Assembly (NCBI RefSeq): GCF_004803795.1
Contig: NZ_CP012543.1
Coordinates: 2,294,001 to 2,358,000, forward strand
Length of the DNA: 64,000 nucleotides
Direction of reading: 5' to 3'
Source of the DNA: Campylobacter rectus
GTDB lineage: Bacteria; Campylobacterota; Campylobacteria; Campylobacterales; Campylobacteraceae
Shown here: in pieces, positions 26,309-35,182 of the stretch
Position numbering within the stretch: position 1 is the stretch's first letter
Layout: the number at the start of each line of letters is the position of its first letter
The notes under the pieces: generated by a model
What the model was told of the DNA's origin: nothing
The model's input: only the letters and a program-made list of their open reading frames with translations
Databases searched by the model: none
Made by a program: the position numbers and the translations under genes

Positions 26309-27419
26309 TTTATTTCCTTTCGGCTACGAGTTTGGCTTGGTGCACATTTTGGTCTCTTTGACGGATATTTTGTGAAATATTACAATATTTTTGCTTTTTG
26401 TTTGATTTTTTAAATTTTATTCGCCGAGATTCGTATCTTGAAAATATCAAAATTTGACTTCAAAAAATTTTTAAAACACAATAAGCGAAACACGTTTTGC
26501 TTCGGCTTTGCCTCTCAACTGCTTCCCCAAAAGCTGCGAACGCAGAGCGTGGAAGCAGAGCAGAACGTGCCGCGATTTATCGCGGGCGCAAACGACAATT
26601 CGTGCCCAGCGTTTGGGTTTTAAAAATTTGCTAAATTTTACACAAAGATTAAAATTTATTCAAATCTCTGACTTTTAAATTTTTCTTGGAAGCGGAAAGG
26701 GCTTTGCTTCGCCTGTGGCTCGCAACTGCGAGCAGACCTACTTACGCTCTGTTTACAGCTACGAGCGAAGTGGTCTCAAGCCCGTAGGGTGACGGTAGCG
26801 AACGTAGTGAAGCTAAAGTAGAGCGCCCTTTTCCTTTACTTCGCGCCCCGCACTCGTAACTACTAGAGGCAGACTCGCTCCTATCTGCTTGCAGTTGCAA
26901 GCGAAGCGATGCAGAAGTCCTCTTTAACCCCACTGCACGTGAGAGGTGGCGACATAGCTTTGCTGACGCAAAGCGTCGCAAACATGATTCAAATTTGACA
27001 TTTTCGAGGTGCGGGTCTCGGCGAATAAAATTTGAAACCGGAAGCTATAAATTTAACTTCAAATTTGAACATAAAGCGATAAAGCATAGGATTTTTCTAC
27101 TTCGCTGCGCTCATAGCTTTTCAAGAAGTTCTAGACGAGGCGCTTTTAAATTTGGCGACGGGAGTTACCTCGTCGGTAATGACCGAGCCAAATTTAAAAA
27201 TAACGAAGTATAGGGCAAAAAGACAAGCCGCAATATCGCGAGATGGATTTTTACTTCGCTATGCTCGTAACGCTAAAGCGAGAAAAGGCTTTGCTTCCCT
27301 TGCGGTCGCAACTGCAAGCAGAAGCGAAGTAAAAATTTAGCGTAGGCTGGGCAAGGTAGTCCGCCGAGCTAAATTTTTACTAGCTCCGTTAAATACGCTC
27401 AAAAGACAAGCCGTTAAAT
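26309..27419. repeat. Long non-coding gap with copy A of a dispersed REP-like element
   Basis: No gene is supported. About 26700-27050 is an inverted-orientation copy of the element also found at 45990-46290. The most conserved 53-bp core (26927-26979) is identical to 46073-46125 reversed. It contains a hairpin GCTTTGC-GTCA-GCAAAGC with outer GCGAC/GTCGC arms. Other shared blocks include CCGAGACCCGCA and GGAAAAGGGCGCTCTACTTT. A fragment of a second repeat (CGAAGTATAGGGCAAAAAGA) lies near 27205-27230. Confidence 0.75.
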
Positions 27420-28520
27420 TTATTGCGTTATCGCGCTTTGCTTCGCCTTATCCTTCGTATCTACCCAGATATTCGGCACCGCTCCACCGGGTGTTAAAAA
27501 TATCTTCGCGTCTTTATTTTCGCGTAGTGCCTCGTTAAATTTACCCTGTGTCTCGATCTGTTTTAAATTTAACAAATTTTGATCCAAACTTTTTGCGACC
27601 TCGCGGTTAGCGTAAGCCTGTGCATCAGCTTCGATCTTAGCCGCGTCCGCGCGACCCTGAGCCTCGATGATAGCGGCTTTTGCCGTACCTTCTGCGAGGG
27701 CCGCTTTTTTGAGCGCCTCTTGATTGGCGCGCTCTACTTCGTATTTGGTTCGCTCGGCCTCTTGTTTAGCGATTTGCACGCGCTCGATCTGCTCTTTTAC
27801 TTTTTCAGGCAGGATGATCTCGCGAAGCTGCACGGTTAGCAGCTCGACGGGTTTATTTGGCTGCGCGTCGATGTCCTTACGGATACCGTCATCGATAGCC
27901 GTGGCTAGGTCGTTTCGCTTCGTCGGAAGCTCCTCGGCGGTGTATTTACCCGCGATACTGCGCACGACGTCGCGCACGACGGGATCGACGATCTTGTTTT
28001 CCCAGCTAAGCCCCCAAGACGCGATCGTTTGAGGCGCATTCTCGGGATTTAGGCGATACTGCACGGTGATGTCGATGCTGACGGGTAAATTTCTCGCGTC
28101 CAAAACGGAGATCGAATTTTTGCGGATGATGCCCGCTTGCGACTGCCCGGAGTATTTTTGCACCTCGCCCATATCTTCGCCCGAAGTATAGTTGATGAGG
28201 CGCACGCGCGTATCGACTACAATGACCTTTTGCAAAAACGGGATAAAGAAGTGTAGTCCCGGTTGCATCGGAGACGGGTCGTATTTACCTAAATTTGACT
28301 TGATACCCACTTCGCCCGAATTTATCGTGACGAAAGGCTGCGTGAGCGCGATCACGGCCACTATCGCGATGATAGCGTAGGCAAAACCCGAAATTTTGCC
28401 AAATCCCTTAAAATCGGGCGTTTTAAAATTTACTTTTGACCCTTTGTTCTCGCCGCCGTTATCGTCTCCGCCGCCGGAGCCTCGTTTTTTATTAAAATAA
28501 TCATTTAAATCTGCTGGCAT
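27420..28520 (-). CDS. SPFH/Band 7 (prohibitin-like, HflK-like) membrane protein
   Basis: This 366-residue protein has a Gly/Asp-rich cytoplasmic N-terminus (1-~40), one transmembrane segment (about 45-67, FAYAIIAIVAVIALTQPFVT), and the SPFH domain (GEVGIKSNLGKYDPSPMQPG, VRDVVRSIAGKYTAEELPTK). A long helical Ala/Glu/Lys-rich segment (~250-320) allows multimer rings. SPFH proteins organise membrane microdomains and modulate FtsH-type proteolysis. The start is supported by AAGGA. It follows ilvE by 8 bp on the same strand, the same pair as in C. jejuni. Confidence 0.9.
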   Translation of the reverse strand: MPADLNDYFNKKRGSGGGDDNGGENKGSKVNFKTPDFKGFGKISGFAYAIIAIVAVIALTQPFVTINSGEVGIKSNLGKYDPSPMQPGLHFFIPFLQKVIVVDTRVRLINYTSGEDMGEVQKYSGQSQAGIIRKNSISVLDARNLPVSIDITVQYRLNPENAPQTIASWGLSWENKIVDPVVRDVVRSIAGKYTAEELPTKRNDLATAIDDGIRKDIDAQPNKPVELLTVQLREIILPEKVKEQIERVQIAKQEAERTKYEVERANQEALKKAALAEGTAKAAIIEAQGRADAAKIEADAQAYANREVAKSLDQNLLNLKQIETQGKFNEALRENKDAKIFLTPGGAVPNIWVDTKDKAKQSAITQ

Positions 28521-28528
28521 TTCGTTCC

Positions 28529-29443
28529 TTAAATGTAAGTTAGCATTGAAGCGTATTTTGGATTACGTCCATAAACTACGTCAAAATACGCGTCTTGTAG
28601 GCGTTTGGTTACCGCTCCACGCTCGCCCGCGCCGATTATGCGGTTGTCGATGTTGCTTATCGGAGTGACCTCTGCCGCCGTTCCCGTGAAAAACGCCTCG
28701 TCGGCTACATATGCGCGGTCGCGGGTGATGCGCTCTCTACGTACTTCGATGCCTAGATCGTGGGCGATCTTGATAACGGTGTCTTGCGTGATGCTAGCTA
28801 GGCTGCTGTCGTTTGGCGGAGTGATGAGCGCGCCGTTTTCCACGATGAAAAAGCACTCGCCGGAACCTTCCGAAATATAGCCCTCGCTATCAAGTAGTAG
28901 CGCCTCGTCGTAGCCAGCCTCTTTAGCCTCGTAGTTGGCCATTTGCGAGCAGAGATAGTTCGAGCTTGATTTCGCGCGGCTCATTTGACCGCCGACGTTT
29001 AGCTTGGCAAAGCTTGAAATTTTTACTTTTATGCCTTTTGTAAGCCCCTCTTCGCCTAGATACGCGCCCCACTCCCATGCGGCGATCGCCGTATTTACGG
29101 GAGCTTTGGTGTGAGTTAGGCCCATCACGCCGTAGCCTAGATAGACGATAGGGCGCAGATAGACGTTTGATTTAAATTTATTTGCACGAAGTAGCTCGAT
29201 CTGTGCGTCTTCGAGCTCTTTTTGCGAGTATTTAACGTTTAAAATCGTCATTTTAGCCGATTTTAGTAGGCGCGCGGTGTGATCGCTCAAGCGAAATATC
29301 GCTAAGCCCTTATCCGTCATATACGCTCTAGTGCCCTCAAATACGGCGTTTGCATAGTGAAGAGAGTGCGCCAAGACGTGAATCTTCGCGTCCTCCCATT
29401 TAACCAATTTCCCGTCCATCCAGATAAATTCTGAAGGGTTCAT
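28529..29443 (-). CDS. ilvE: Branched-chain amino acid aminotransferase
   Basis: This 304-residue PLP enzyme carries out the last step of valine, leucine and isoleucine synthesis. It shows fold-type IV motifs: FEGTRAY (35-41), the PLP lysine K158 in MSRAKSSSNYL, the LDSEGYISEGSGECFF strand, and FFTGTAAEVTPI near the C-terminus. The start has AAAAGGAT upstream. It forms a two-gene unit with the SPFH gene. Confidence 0.96.
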   Translation of the reverse strand: MNPSEFIWMDGKLVKWEDAKIHVLAHSLHYANAVFEGTRAYMTDKGLAIFRLSDHTARLLKSAKMTILNVKYSQKELEDAQIELLRANKFKSNVYLRPIVYLGYGVMGLTHTKAPVNTAIAAWEWGAYLGEEGLTKGIKVKISSFAKLNVGGQMSRAKSSSNYLCSQMANYEAKEAGYDEALLLDSEGYISEGSGECFFIVENGALITPPNDSSLASITQDTVIKIAHDLGIEVRRERITRDRAYVADEAFFTGTAAEVTPISNIDNRIIGAGERGAVTKRLQDAYFDVVYGRNPKYASMLTYI

Positions 29444-30117
29444 TTGATATCCTTTTGTATTAAAAATTTGCAGAGTGTAGCAAAAATATCTTTAAAATCT
29501 AATACCCGACGCCAAATTTCGCTCTGCTTACGGTCAAATTTACGCACTTTTTCTAGCGCTTTTTGAGTCGTTCGGGGTCAAATTTAAACCTGAAACGATA
29601 AGGCGAAGCGTTTTTGTTTTAAGCGAGGCAGATGAGCAAGGGCAAAGGAGCGTATATATAATACGTGACTGCCGCCCGCAGCGAAGTATAAGACAAAAAG
29701 ACGAGCCGTTATTTTTCGTTCAGAGTCAAATTTGAAGCGCTACTTGGATTTAAAAGCTAATTTCAAATTTGAGCGCAAGGAATAAAGGCGAAGTATCGCG
29801 AGATGATTTTGAAAGTTGTGCGAAAAATTTTAATCAAGAGTAGGCATGAAGCCTGTCGCAGATTAAATTTTCTTCTGCTTGCAGTTGCGAGCAAAGCGAA
29901 GTAAAAATCTCTTTCAAAACCAGCGAAGCGACGCCGCAGGCGAGGTTTCTATAAAAGCACTTGCGAGACGAGACGCCATTTGTCGTTCGGAGTCAAATTT
30001 AAACATAAAACGGTTTTAGGCGAGGCGGATGAGCAAGGGCAAAGGGAAGGAGCGTATAAATACGCGACCGCAGCTTGCGGCAAAACCGGGCGAAGTATAA
30101 GACAAAAAGACGAGCCG
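29444..30117. repeat. Non-coding gap with two copies of a ~95-bp repeat
   Basis: Two direct copies, about 29623-29713 and 30020-30121, share GCGAGGCAGATGAGCAAGGG (A or G at position 9), GGAGCGTAT and GCGAAGTATAAGACAAAAAG followed by ACGAGCCG. Shorter pieces recur near 27205-27230 and, inverted, 37525-37552. AAATTT motifs are frequent. No gene is seen. Confidence 0.65.
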
Positions 30118-30956
30118 CTATTTTAAATAGATTATTTTAGTCGCGGCCGGATCTACGCATTCCTTCTCTATGATCACTTCGCCTATCTCCCTCGCCCTTA
30201 TCACACCTGAGAGCGGGTTTTTCACGCTAGCTATGCCCCCTAAAATTTCTACGTCCACGCTTGAATACTCAAAGGCTAGCGTGGTATCTAGCGTCTGGCA
30301 GCCGCGCAGCATGAGATTTTGCACGTAGCAAAGCCCCTGCAAGCTCTCTATCGTGCAGTTTTCAAAGGTTACGTTTTGCTGTTCCACGCGAGGTATTCGC
30401 CGCTGATGAAGCTGTTTCGCACGGTCACGTTCTCGCAGTTCCAAAAGGCGTCTTTGCTAAGCAGTTTGCTATCCTCGACGAGCAGGTTCTTACAGCCGTC
30501 AAAGCCGTAGTTCCCGTCCAAATTTAGCCCGTAAACGCGCACGTTTTCGCAGTTCATAGCAAAATAATCCCCGTGCGCGCAGACGTTTTTTATCTCCGCG
30601 TCCGCGCAGCTCCACAGCGTCTCCTCGGCCCGGGTCAAATTTACGTTTTCCAGCCTCACGTTTTGGCACCTGCGGAAGGATTTTGGCGCCTGGATTAGCG
30701 TATCTTTAAAGCTCACGTCCTGCGAGTACCAGATGCCAGCGCGCGCCGTCTGCGTCAAAAATCCATCCTCTACGGCGATGTTTTTGGCGTACCACAGCGG
30801 ATATTTCCACTCGAAAATGCAGTTTTTCAGGCGCAAATTTTGCCCGTGCTTTAGCGGCGACTCTCCCGCCACGAACCCACACCGCTCAAACTCCGCGTCC
30901 TTTACGCCAAACATCGCGCGCTCGCCGATAAATTTTTGCTCGACAAATTTTTGCAT
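30118..30956 (-). pseudogene. DUF3737-family protein, broken by a frameshift
   Basis: Residues 1-195 (MQKFVEQKFIGERAMFGVKD ... SGEYLAWNSK) are in one frame. The rest (NVTFENCTIESLQGLCYVQN ... PAATKIIYLK) continues in another. The break lies at 30374-30377, where a run of A (minus strand) is one base short of giving the continuous reading WNSKNVTFENC. The whole would be ~280 residues, the normal length of this right-handed beta-helix-like family, rich in NC/ENV repeats. Function is unknown. It is either a real one-base loss in a poly-A run or a sequencing error. Confidence 0.75.
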
Positions 30957-31014
30957 ATTTCGCCTCCGCCGTTTTGTTGCGCAGATTATATCCGTTTTTG
31001 CAAAAAAGCGTTAG

Positions 31015-31770
31015 AACGATCCTGCAAAAAACTTGCCCAATCCTGCAAAATTACTGAAATTTGGGAGTAAAATTTGCAAGAAAGGGGGGATAAATTTAAG
31101 TAAAAATCGGATGAAATGAAAGTCTGCCCCAATCTTGCGCGAAAGGGGCAAATACGCTACAAGGCAAACTATGAGGACACATAGTAGGCACCTGTTGCTG
31201 AGAATATATCTAAATTTTAAGTTTTTTGAGCTTAAGATAACGGTAGAATTTAAGCGGCATTAAGGGTGCGGGAGCGTAAGCCCCTTGCCTATGTAGCCGT
31301 TTAAAAACCCAAGCGCTCGGGCATTGCGATTGTTTGGAGTCCGATTTTCTCCCAAGCGCTCGGTAGAAAAAGGTAAGATTTAGACTAGCGCAAAGGATGG
31401 AAACGCGAGCCTAAATTTTACCTTTTGTGCGGTCAAATTCGGCAGTGCGACGCAAGCAAAATTATTTAAATCAATCGCCAAATCTCGCACGGTTTTAGCG
31501 ACCTTATGCGGCAGCCTTGCTCGACGTAAATTTCCGTTAGATTTGACGCTGAAGTTTTCGCGGTGCGGGTTAAGGTCGTCAAATCCGGGCTTAAATTTAA
31601 AGCTAAATTTTACGGCGATATCAAACTTTAAGACCAAATTTCAAAGCCTGCGACCCGTCAAATTTGAACCGGCAAATTTAAACGAGTCGCAAACGCAAAA
31701 TCCAAATTTACCAAAAAGCGGCCCCGAAGCGCACCAGGCCGGGAGCCGCTAAATTTTAAAATTTTAAATT
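31015..31770. other. Non-coding gap downstream of the sulfotransferase gene
   Basis: No supported gene. The segment CCCAAGCGCTCGG occurs twice within 60 bp (about 31305-31365) and could form alternative structures. The right half has many AAATTT motifs. Confidence 0.4.
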
Positions 31771-33618
31771 TTACTTCTCAAACGCCTTTTCTAGACTAAA
31801 CGGAAACGCCTGATAGCCCATCGCGTTGGTCATTTTGATTTCGATTGACGGCTCTTTTGCGCCCCACTCAAACTCGTTGATGTGAGGGCTAGGTACGCCG
31901 ACCGGACGGCCCTTGGCGATGTCAAACTGCATGCCCGCGACCGCCGAGTAAACCATCACGCTATCTAGGTCGTCTTGATACTGCGCAAGCGATGTAACAG
32001 AGCTGTACCACTCGCTGCCGCGCTGTTTGCCGTATTCCCAGACCTGCTCGACGGTTTTAGCTTTTTCGTCGATTTTATAGACGACCGCGCGGGAGTATTT
32101 CATGCCAGCCATCGCAGGCTGCTCCATTCCGCGGGTGTCGCCGTTATCAAAGACGGTTAGATACACTATGCCCTTTTTGGACTTGCTGTCGATGCGGAAT
32201 GCCGTGTGTTGCGTCCACTGCCAGTCAAATCCACCTTTCTCGCTCTCATATCCCGGGCATTTTGAGTATTCGTCCTCGCAGACTATTTTTTTGCCGTCTT
32301 TATCTACAGGCTGGAGCAAGTAGCCCTTAAACTGATCCTTCCAGCCTTTGTGCGCGCCCATTATCCACTTGACTTTTTTGTCGCGGCCGATCTTGATGAC
32401 GGCGTCTTGGTGGCGGCTAGAGATGATGATACTATCATCAGACGGGTCGTAGTCCACGCTATTTACGTGCGCCCAGTTGCGTCCGGGGCCCGAGCCCACG
32501 ATGTCGCCCCATTTTTCGTTCGTATCCATCTCGGCTAGCTCGTCCGCGCTCGCGGTGTGGCCCGCCTTGCTAGCGTCGATATTTAGGCACACCGCGCCCT
32601 GATCGAGCGTTTTTAGCACGATGTCGCGATACGGATCTAAGATTTCATACAGCCTAAAATCATCCACGACGTTGCCGTCGCGATCGACCTCGACGATGAC
32701 GTCGCGCACGGTGCGGACGTTTTTACCGTCGGCGCGTTTATAGTTGGCGTTTGCCGCGCGGAGGAAGTAGTGCCCGTTTTGCGCAACGTCCATAGAGTGC
32801 GAGAAGTCGTTGTAGCCCGCAGGTAGCTCGCGGTTAAAGATTTCGCGGCCCATTATGTCGTATTTGGCGTATCTTTGGCCATAGCCCCACGTCATCGCGC
32901 CGTCGTCGTTTTGCTTAAAGCCCATCATGACGCCCGCGCTAAACGGTTGCTTGAGGTCGTAAATTTTACTCGGCTCCAGATACCAGCGCACTTCGCCTTT
33001 GGTGTCTAGCACGAAGTTATTTGGGCTATAGTTCCACTCGATCGCGCCGCCTGCGGGGTTGTTCCACACGACTTTGGTGCTCTTGCCCGTTTTATTTACG
33101 AAGTTATTTACGTAGTAGAGGCGATTGGCAAATTTCGCGCTCGGAGCCTTTACGACTTCGATTTTATCAAACAGCGCGCCCTTTTGAGACGGCATGCCGG
33201 AGCTCTCCAAATAAATCGCAGGAGCGTAAATTTTATAGGTTTCTTTTACGCGTTCGGTTTGACCCTTGTAAATTTTATCGTACTCGACCTCGACGGTGTT
33301 TTGATAGTCGGGATATAGTCCGAAAACGGGAATTCCGCCGTGAGTGCGAAGGTGTTTGTCGGCGACTTTGTAGCTGATCGTCTGACCGTCAGGCTTCGGC
33401 ACGATGGTGACTTTCGCGTTTGCTAGCGTGTAGCCGCCGTTTTTGATGACCGCCGTTAGTGGCGCGATGTCGTACGGATTTACGACCACTTCGCCGATCT
33501 TGCCCGGGATGCCGTAGTCTATGTGCGCGCCGCTAGGTCCGCCGATAGCCAGCGCAGCCGTGCTTAGACCGCCTAAAAGCGCCACAGCTAGCGCAAATGA
33601 AGAAAGAGTTCGCTTCAT
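31771..33618 (-). CDS. assT: Periplasmic arylsulfate sulfotransferase (AssT), first copy
   Basis: This 615-residue enzyme moves sulfate from one phenol to another in the periplasm without PAPS. A signal peptide (1-~24, cleaved near ALA) is followed by an N-terminal beta domain (VVNPYDIAPLTAVI) and the propeller. His/Arg motifs of the active centre are visible: FSHSMDV, NWAHVNSVDYDPSDD, SRHQDAVIKI (near residue 400) and WQWTQHTAF. A CEDEYSKC pair probably forms the structural disulfide known from E. coli AssT. It faces dsbA-dsbI, which probably oxidise it, as in the Campylobacter astA-dsb locus. AAAGGAG lies upstream of the ATG. Confidence 0.93.
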   Translation of the reverse strand: MKRTLSSFALAVALLGGLSTAALAIGGPSGAHIDYGIPGKIGEVVVNPYDIAPLTAVIKNGGYTLANAKVTIVPKPDGQTISYKVADKHLRTHGGIPVFGLYPDYQNTVEVEYDKIYKGQTERVKETYKIYAPAIYLESSGMPSQKGALFDKIEVVKAPSAKFANRLYYVNNFVNKTGKSTKVVWNNPAGGAIEWNYSPNNFVLDTKGEVRWYLEPSKIYDLKQPFSAGVMMGFKQNDDGAMTWGYGQRYAKYDIMGREIFNRELPAGYNDFSHSMDVAQNGHYFLRAANANYKRADGKNVRTVRDVIVEVDRDGNVVDDFRLYEILDPYRDIVLKTLDQGAVCLNIDASKAGHTASADELAEMDTNEKWGDIVGSGPGRNWAHVNSVDYDPSDDSIIISSRHQDAVIKIGRDKKVKWIMGAHKGWKDQFKGYLLQPVDKDGKKIVCEDEYSKCPGYESEKGGFDWQWTQHTAFRIDSKSKKGIVYLTVFDNGDTRGMEQPAMAGMKYSRAVVYKIDEKAKTVEQVWEYGKQRGSEWYSSVTSLAQYQDDLDSVMVYSAVAGMQFDIAKGRPVGVPSPHINEFEWGAKEPSIEIKMTNAMGYQAFPFSLEKAFEK

Positions 33619-33853
33619 CTTATTCTCCTTTGAAATTGGTTTGATATCGTAATTTTAATCAAGCTCGCTAACATAAAAATCACGTATTTATTAAAAAACA
33701 CTTAATTATAAAAAATAATTTCAAATTTTATCTTCTGCGCTAAAATTTAGCCGAAATTTCATAAATTTAATCTAAAATTTATCTTCTCGTGAGCTTTGCG
33801 GCGGCGGGAGGATATAAAATTAGCGCAAATGAAATCATTTTAAGGAGCATTCC
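33619..33853. promoter_or_regulatory. Divergent promoter region of assT and dsbA
   Basis: This is an AT-rich 235-bp gap between divergent starts, with strong Shine-Dalgarno sequences at both ends (AAAGGAG for assT, AAGGAG for dsbA). No single -10 box stands out. Confidence 0.4.
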
Positions 33854-34510
33854 ATGAACCTACTTTCTAAATTTAGCAAAGGCTTTCTAACCGTCGCGAT
33901 ATTTGGCGCGATGAGCGCGGCTGCGTTTACCGAGGGCGAGGACTACGTAAAACTCGAAAAACCGCTATCCGTGGAGCAAAACACGCTAGTTAAGGTCTTT
34001 AGCTACGCATGCCCGTTTTGCTACAAATACGACAAAACCGTCACGCCGAAGGTCGTAGAAAAGGTCGCGGGGCTAAAATACGCGCCGTTTCATCTAAAAA
34101 CCAAGGGCGAATACGGCGAGCTCGGAAGTAAAATTTTTGCCGTTTTAGCCGTGATGGACGAGGAAAAGGGCGTGAGCCTGCTAGATGAAAACTCGCTGTT
34201 TAAAAAGGCTAAATTTGCCTACTACAAGGCCTATCACGATCAAAAGCAACGCTGGAGCGACGGCAAGGACGAGGCTGCGTTTTTAAAGACGGGGCTTGAT
34301 GCGGCAGGCATCAGCGAGGCAGACTATCAAAAAAAGCTAGAAGACCCGAAAGTCGCCGAACTGCTTAAAAAATGGGACGAGAGCTACGACGTAGCCAAGA
34401 TCCAGGGCGTGCCGGCCTTTGTCGTAAACGGCAAATACCTCATCATGACGAAGTCCATCAGCTCCATCGACGGCATGGCGCAGCTAGTAGAAGAGCTGCT
34501 CAAAAAATAG
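33854..34510 (+). CDS. dsbA: DsbA-family thiol:disulfide oxidase, CPFC type (DsbL-like)
   Basis: This 218-residue protein has a signal peptide (1-~24). The thioredoxin-fold active site is CPFC (C53/C56) in KVFSYACPFCYKYD and the cis-Pro loop is GVPAFVV near residue 193. CPFC is the motif of DsbL, the AssT-dedicated oxidase of uropathogenic E. coli. It is followed 9 bp later by dsbI and faces assT, which supports AssT as its client. It is ~50% similar by eye to the second DsbA at 38878-39534. Confidence 0.93.
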   Translation: MNLLSKFSKGFLTVAIFGAMSAAAFTEGEDYVKLEKPLSVEQNTLVKVFSYACPFCYKYDKTVTPKVVEKVAGLKYAPFHLKTKGEYGELGSKIFAVLAVMDEEKGVSLLDENSLFKKAKFAYYKAYHDQKQRWSDGKDEAAFLKTGLDAAGISEADYQKKLEDPKVAELLKKWDESYDVAKIQGVPAFVVNGKYLIMTKSISSIDGMAQLVEELLKK

Positions 34511-34519
34511 GGCGCGGGC

Positions 34520-35143
34520 ATGAAATTTGCGGAAAAAATAGCAAAATTCGCAGATAGCCGCCTGCCGTGGGTGATCCTCGTAGCGGTGAGCGCGGGGCTT
34601 GTTATCCTCGCGCACTCGCTGTTTCAAAACTACGTCTATATGCCGCCTTGCGAGCAGTGCGTCTATATCCGCTTTGCATTTTTGTGCATGGCGCTAGGAG
34701 GGCTAGTCGCGATCATAAATCCTAAAAATTTGCTCCTCGCCGCGCTTGGCTACCTGCTAGCCTTTTGGGGCGCGATTCAGGGCATAATGTATAGCGTAAA
34801 ACTCGCCAAGATCCACGACGCCGTGCACGGAGACGAACCGTTCGGCGTACAGGGCTGCTCGACCGAGCCGCACTATCCGTTCGGCCTGCCGCTTGAGCGG
34901 TGGGCGCCCGATTGGTTCTTGCCTACGGGCGACTGCGGCTACGACAGTCCGCTGGTGCCCGAGGGCGTCACGCTAGACGGCTTTCAGAAGTATTTAGTCG
35001 ATCTTTATGGGGACGGCTGGTACCTGATCCCATCAAGCAAATTTATGTCGATGGCGGACTGCACTCTCATCGGCTTTGGCGTCTGCTTCGTCGTGCTTGC
35101 CGCGATGTTTATTTGCAAAATTTTAACTATCAAAAAAGCTTAA
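34520..35143 (+). CDS. dsbI: DsbB/DsbI-type membrane quinone-linked thiol oxidase
   Basis: This 207-residue protein has four or five membrane helices and reoxidises DsbA with quinone. The first Cys pair is C44/C47 (PPCEQCVY) at the start of helix 2. The second is C113 and C139 in the periplasmic loop (QGCSTEPHYPFGLP and PTGDCGYD). The loop is longer than in E. coli DsbB, as in DsbI proteins. It is in an operon with dsbA and ends at a strong palindromic terminator. Confidence 0.92.
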   Translation: MKFAEKIAKFADSRLPWVILVAVSAGLVILAHSLFQNYVYMPPCEQCVYIRFAFLCMALGGLVAIINPKNLLLAALGYLLAFWGAIQGIMYSVKLAKIHDAVHGDEPFGVQGCSTEPHYPFGLPLERWAPDWFLPTGDCGYDSPLVPEGVTLDGFQKYLVDLYGDGWYLIPSSKFMSMADCTLIGFGVCFVVLAAMFICKILTIKKA

Positions 35144-35167
35144 ATCGGTCTAAATTTAGACCGATTT
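35142..35167 (+). terminator. Perfect palindromic terminator after dsbI
   Basis: AAATCGGTCTAAA is followed directly by its reverse complement and TTTT. It separates dsbA-dsbI from the histidine kinase gene. Confidence 0.75.
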
Positions 35168-35182
35168 TGCTATACTGGGCGC

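Noticed and set aside
30118-30956. Two separate overlapping small genes
   Set aside because: The protein halves join into one DUF3737 protein when one A is added, so a frameshifted single gene is the simpler reading.
31250-31380. Possible tRNA or small RNA in the gap upstream of assT's 3' end
   Set aside because: I could not fold a cloverleaf or find a convincing promoter and terminator; only a repeated CCCAAGCGCTCGG was seen.
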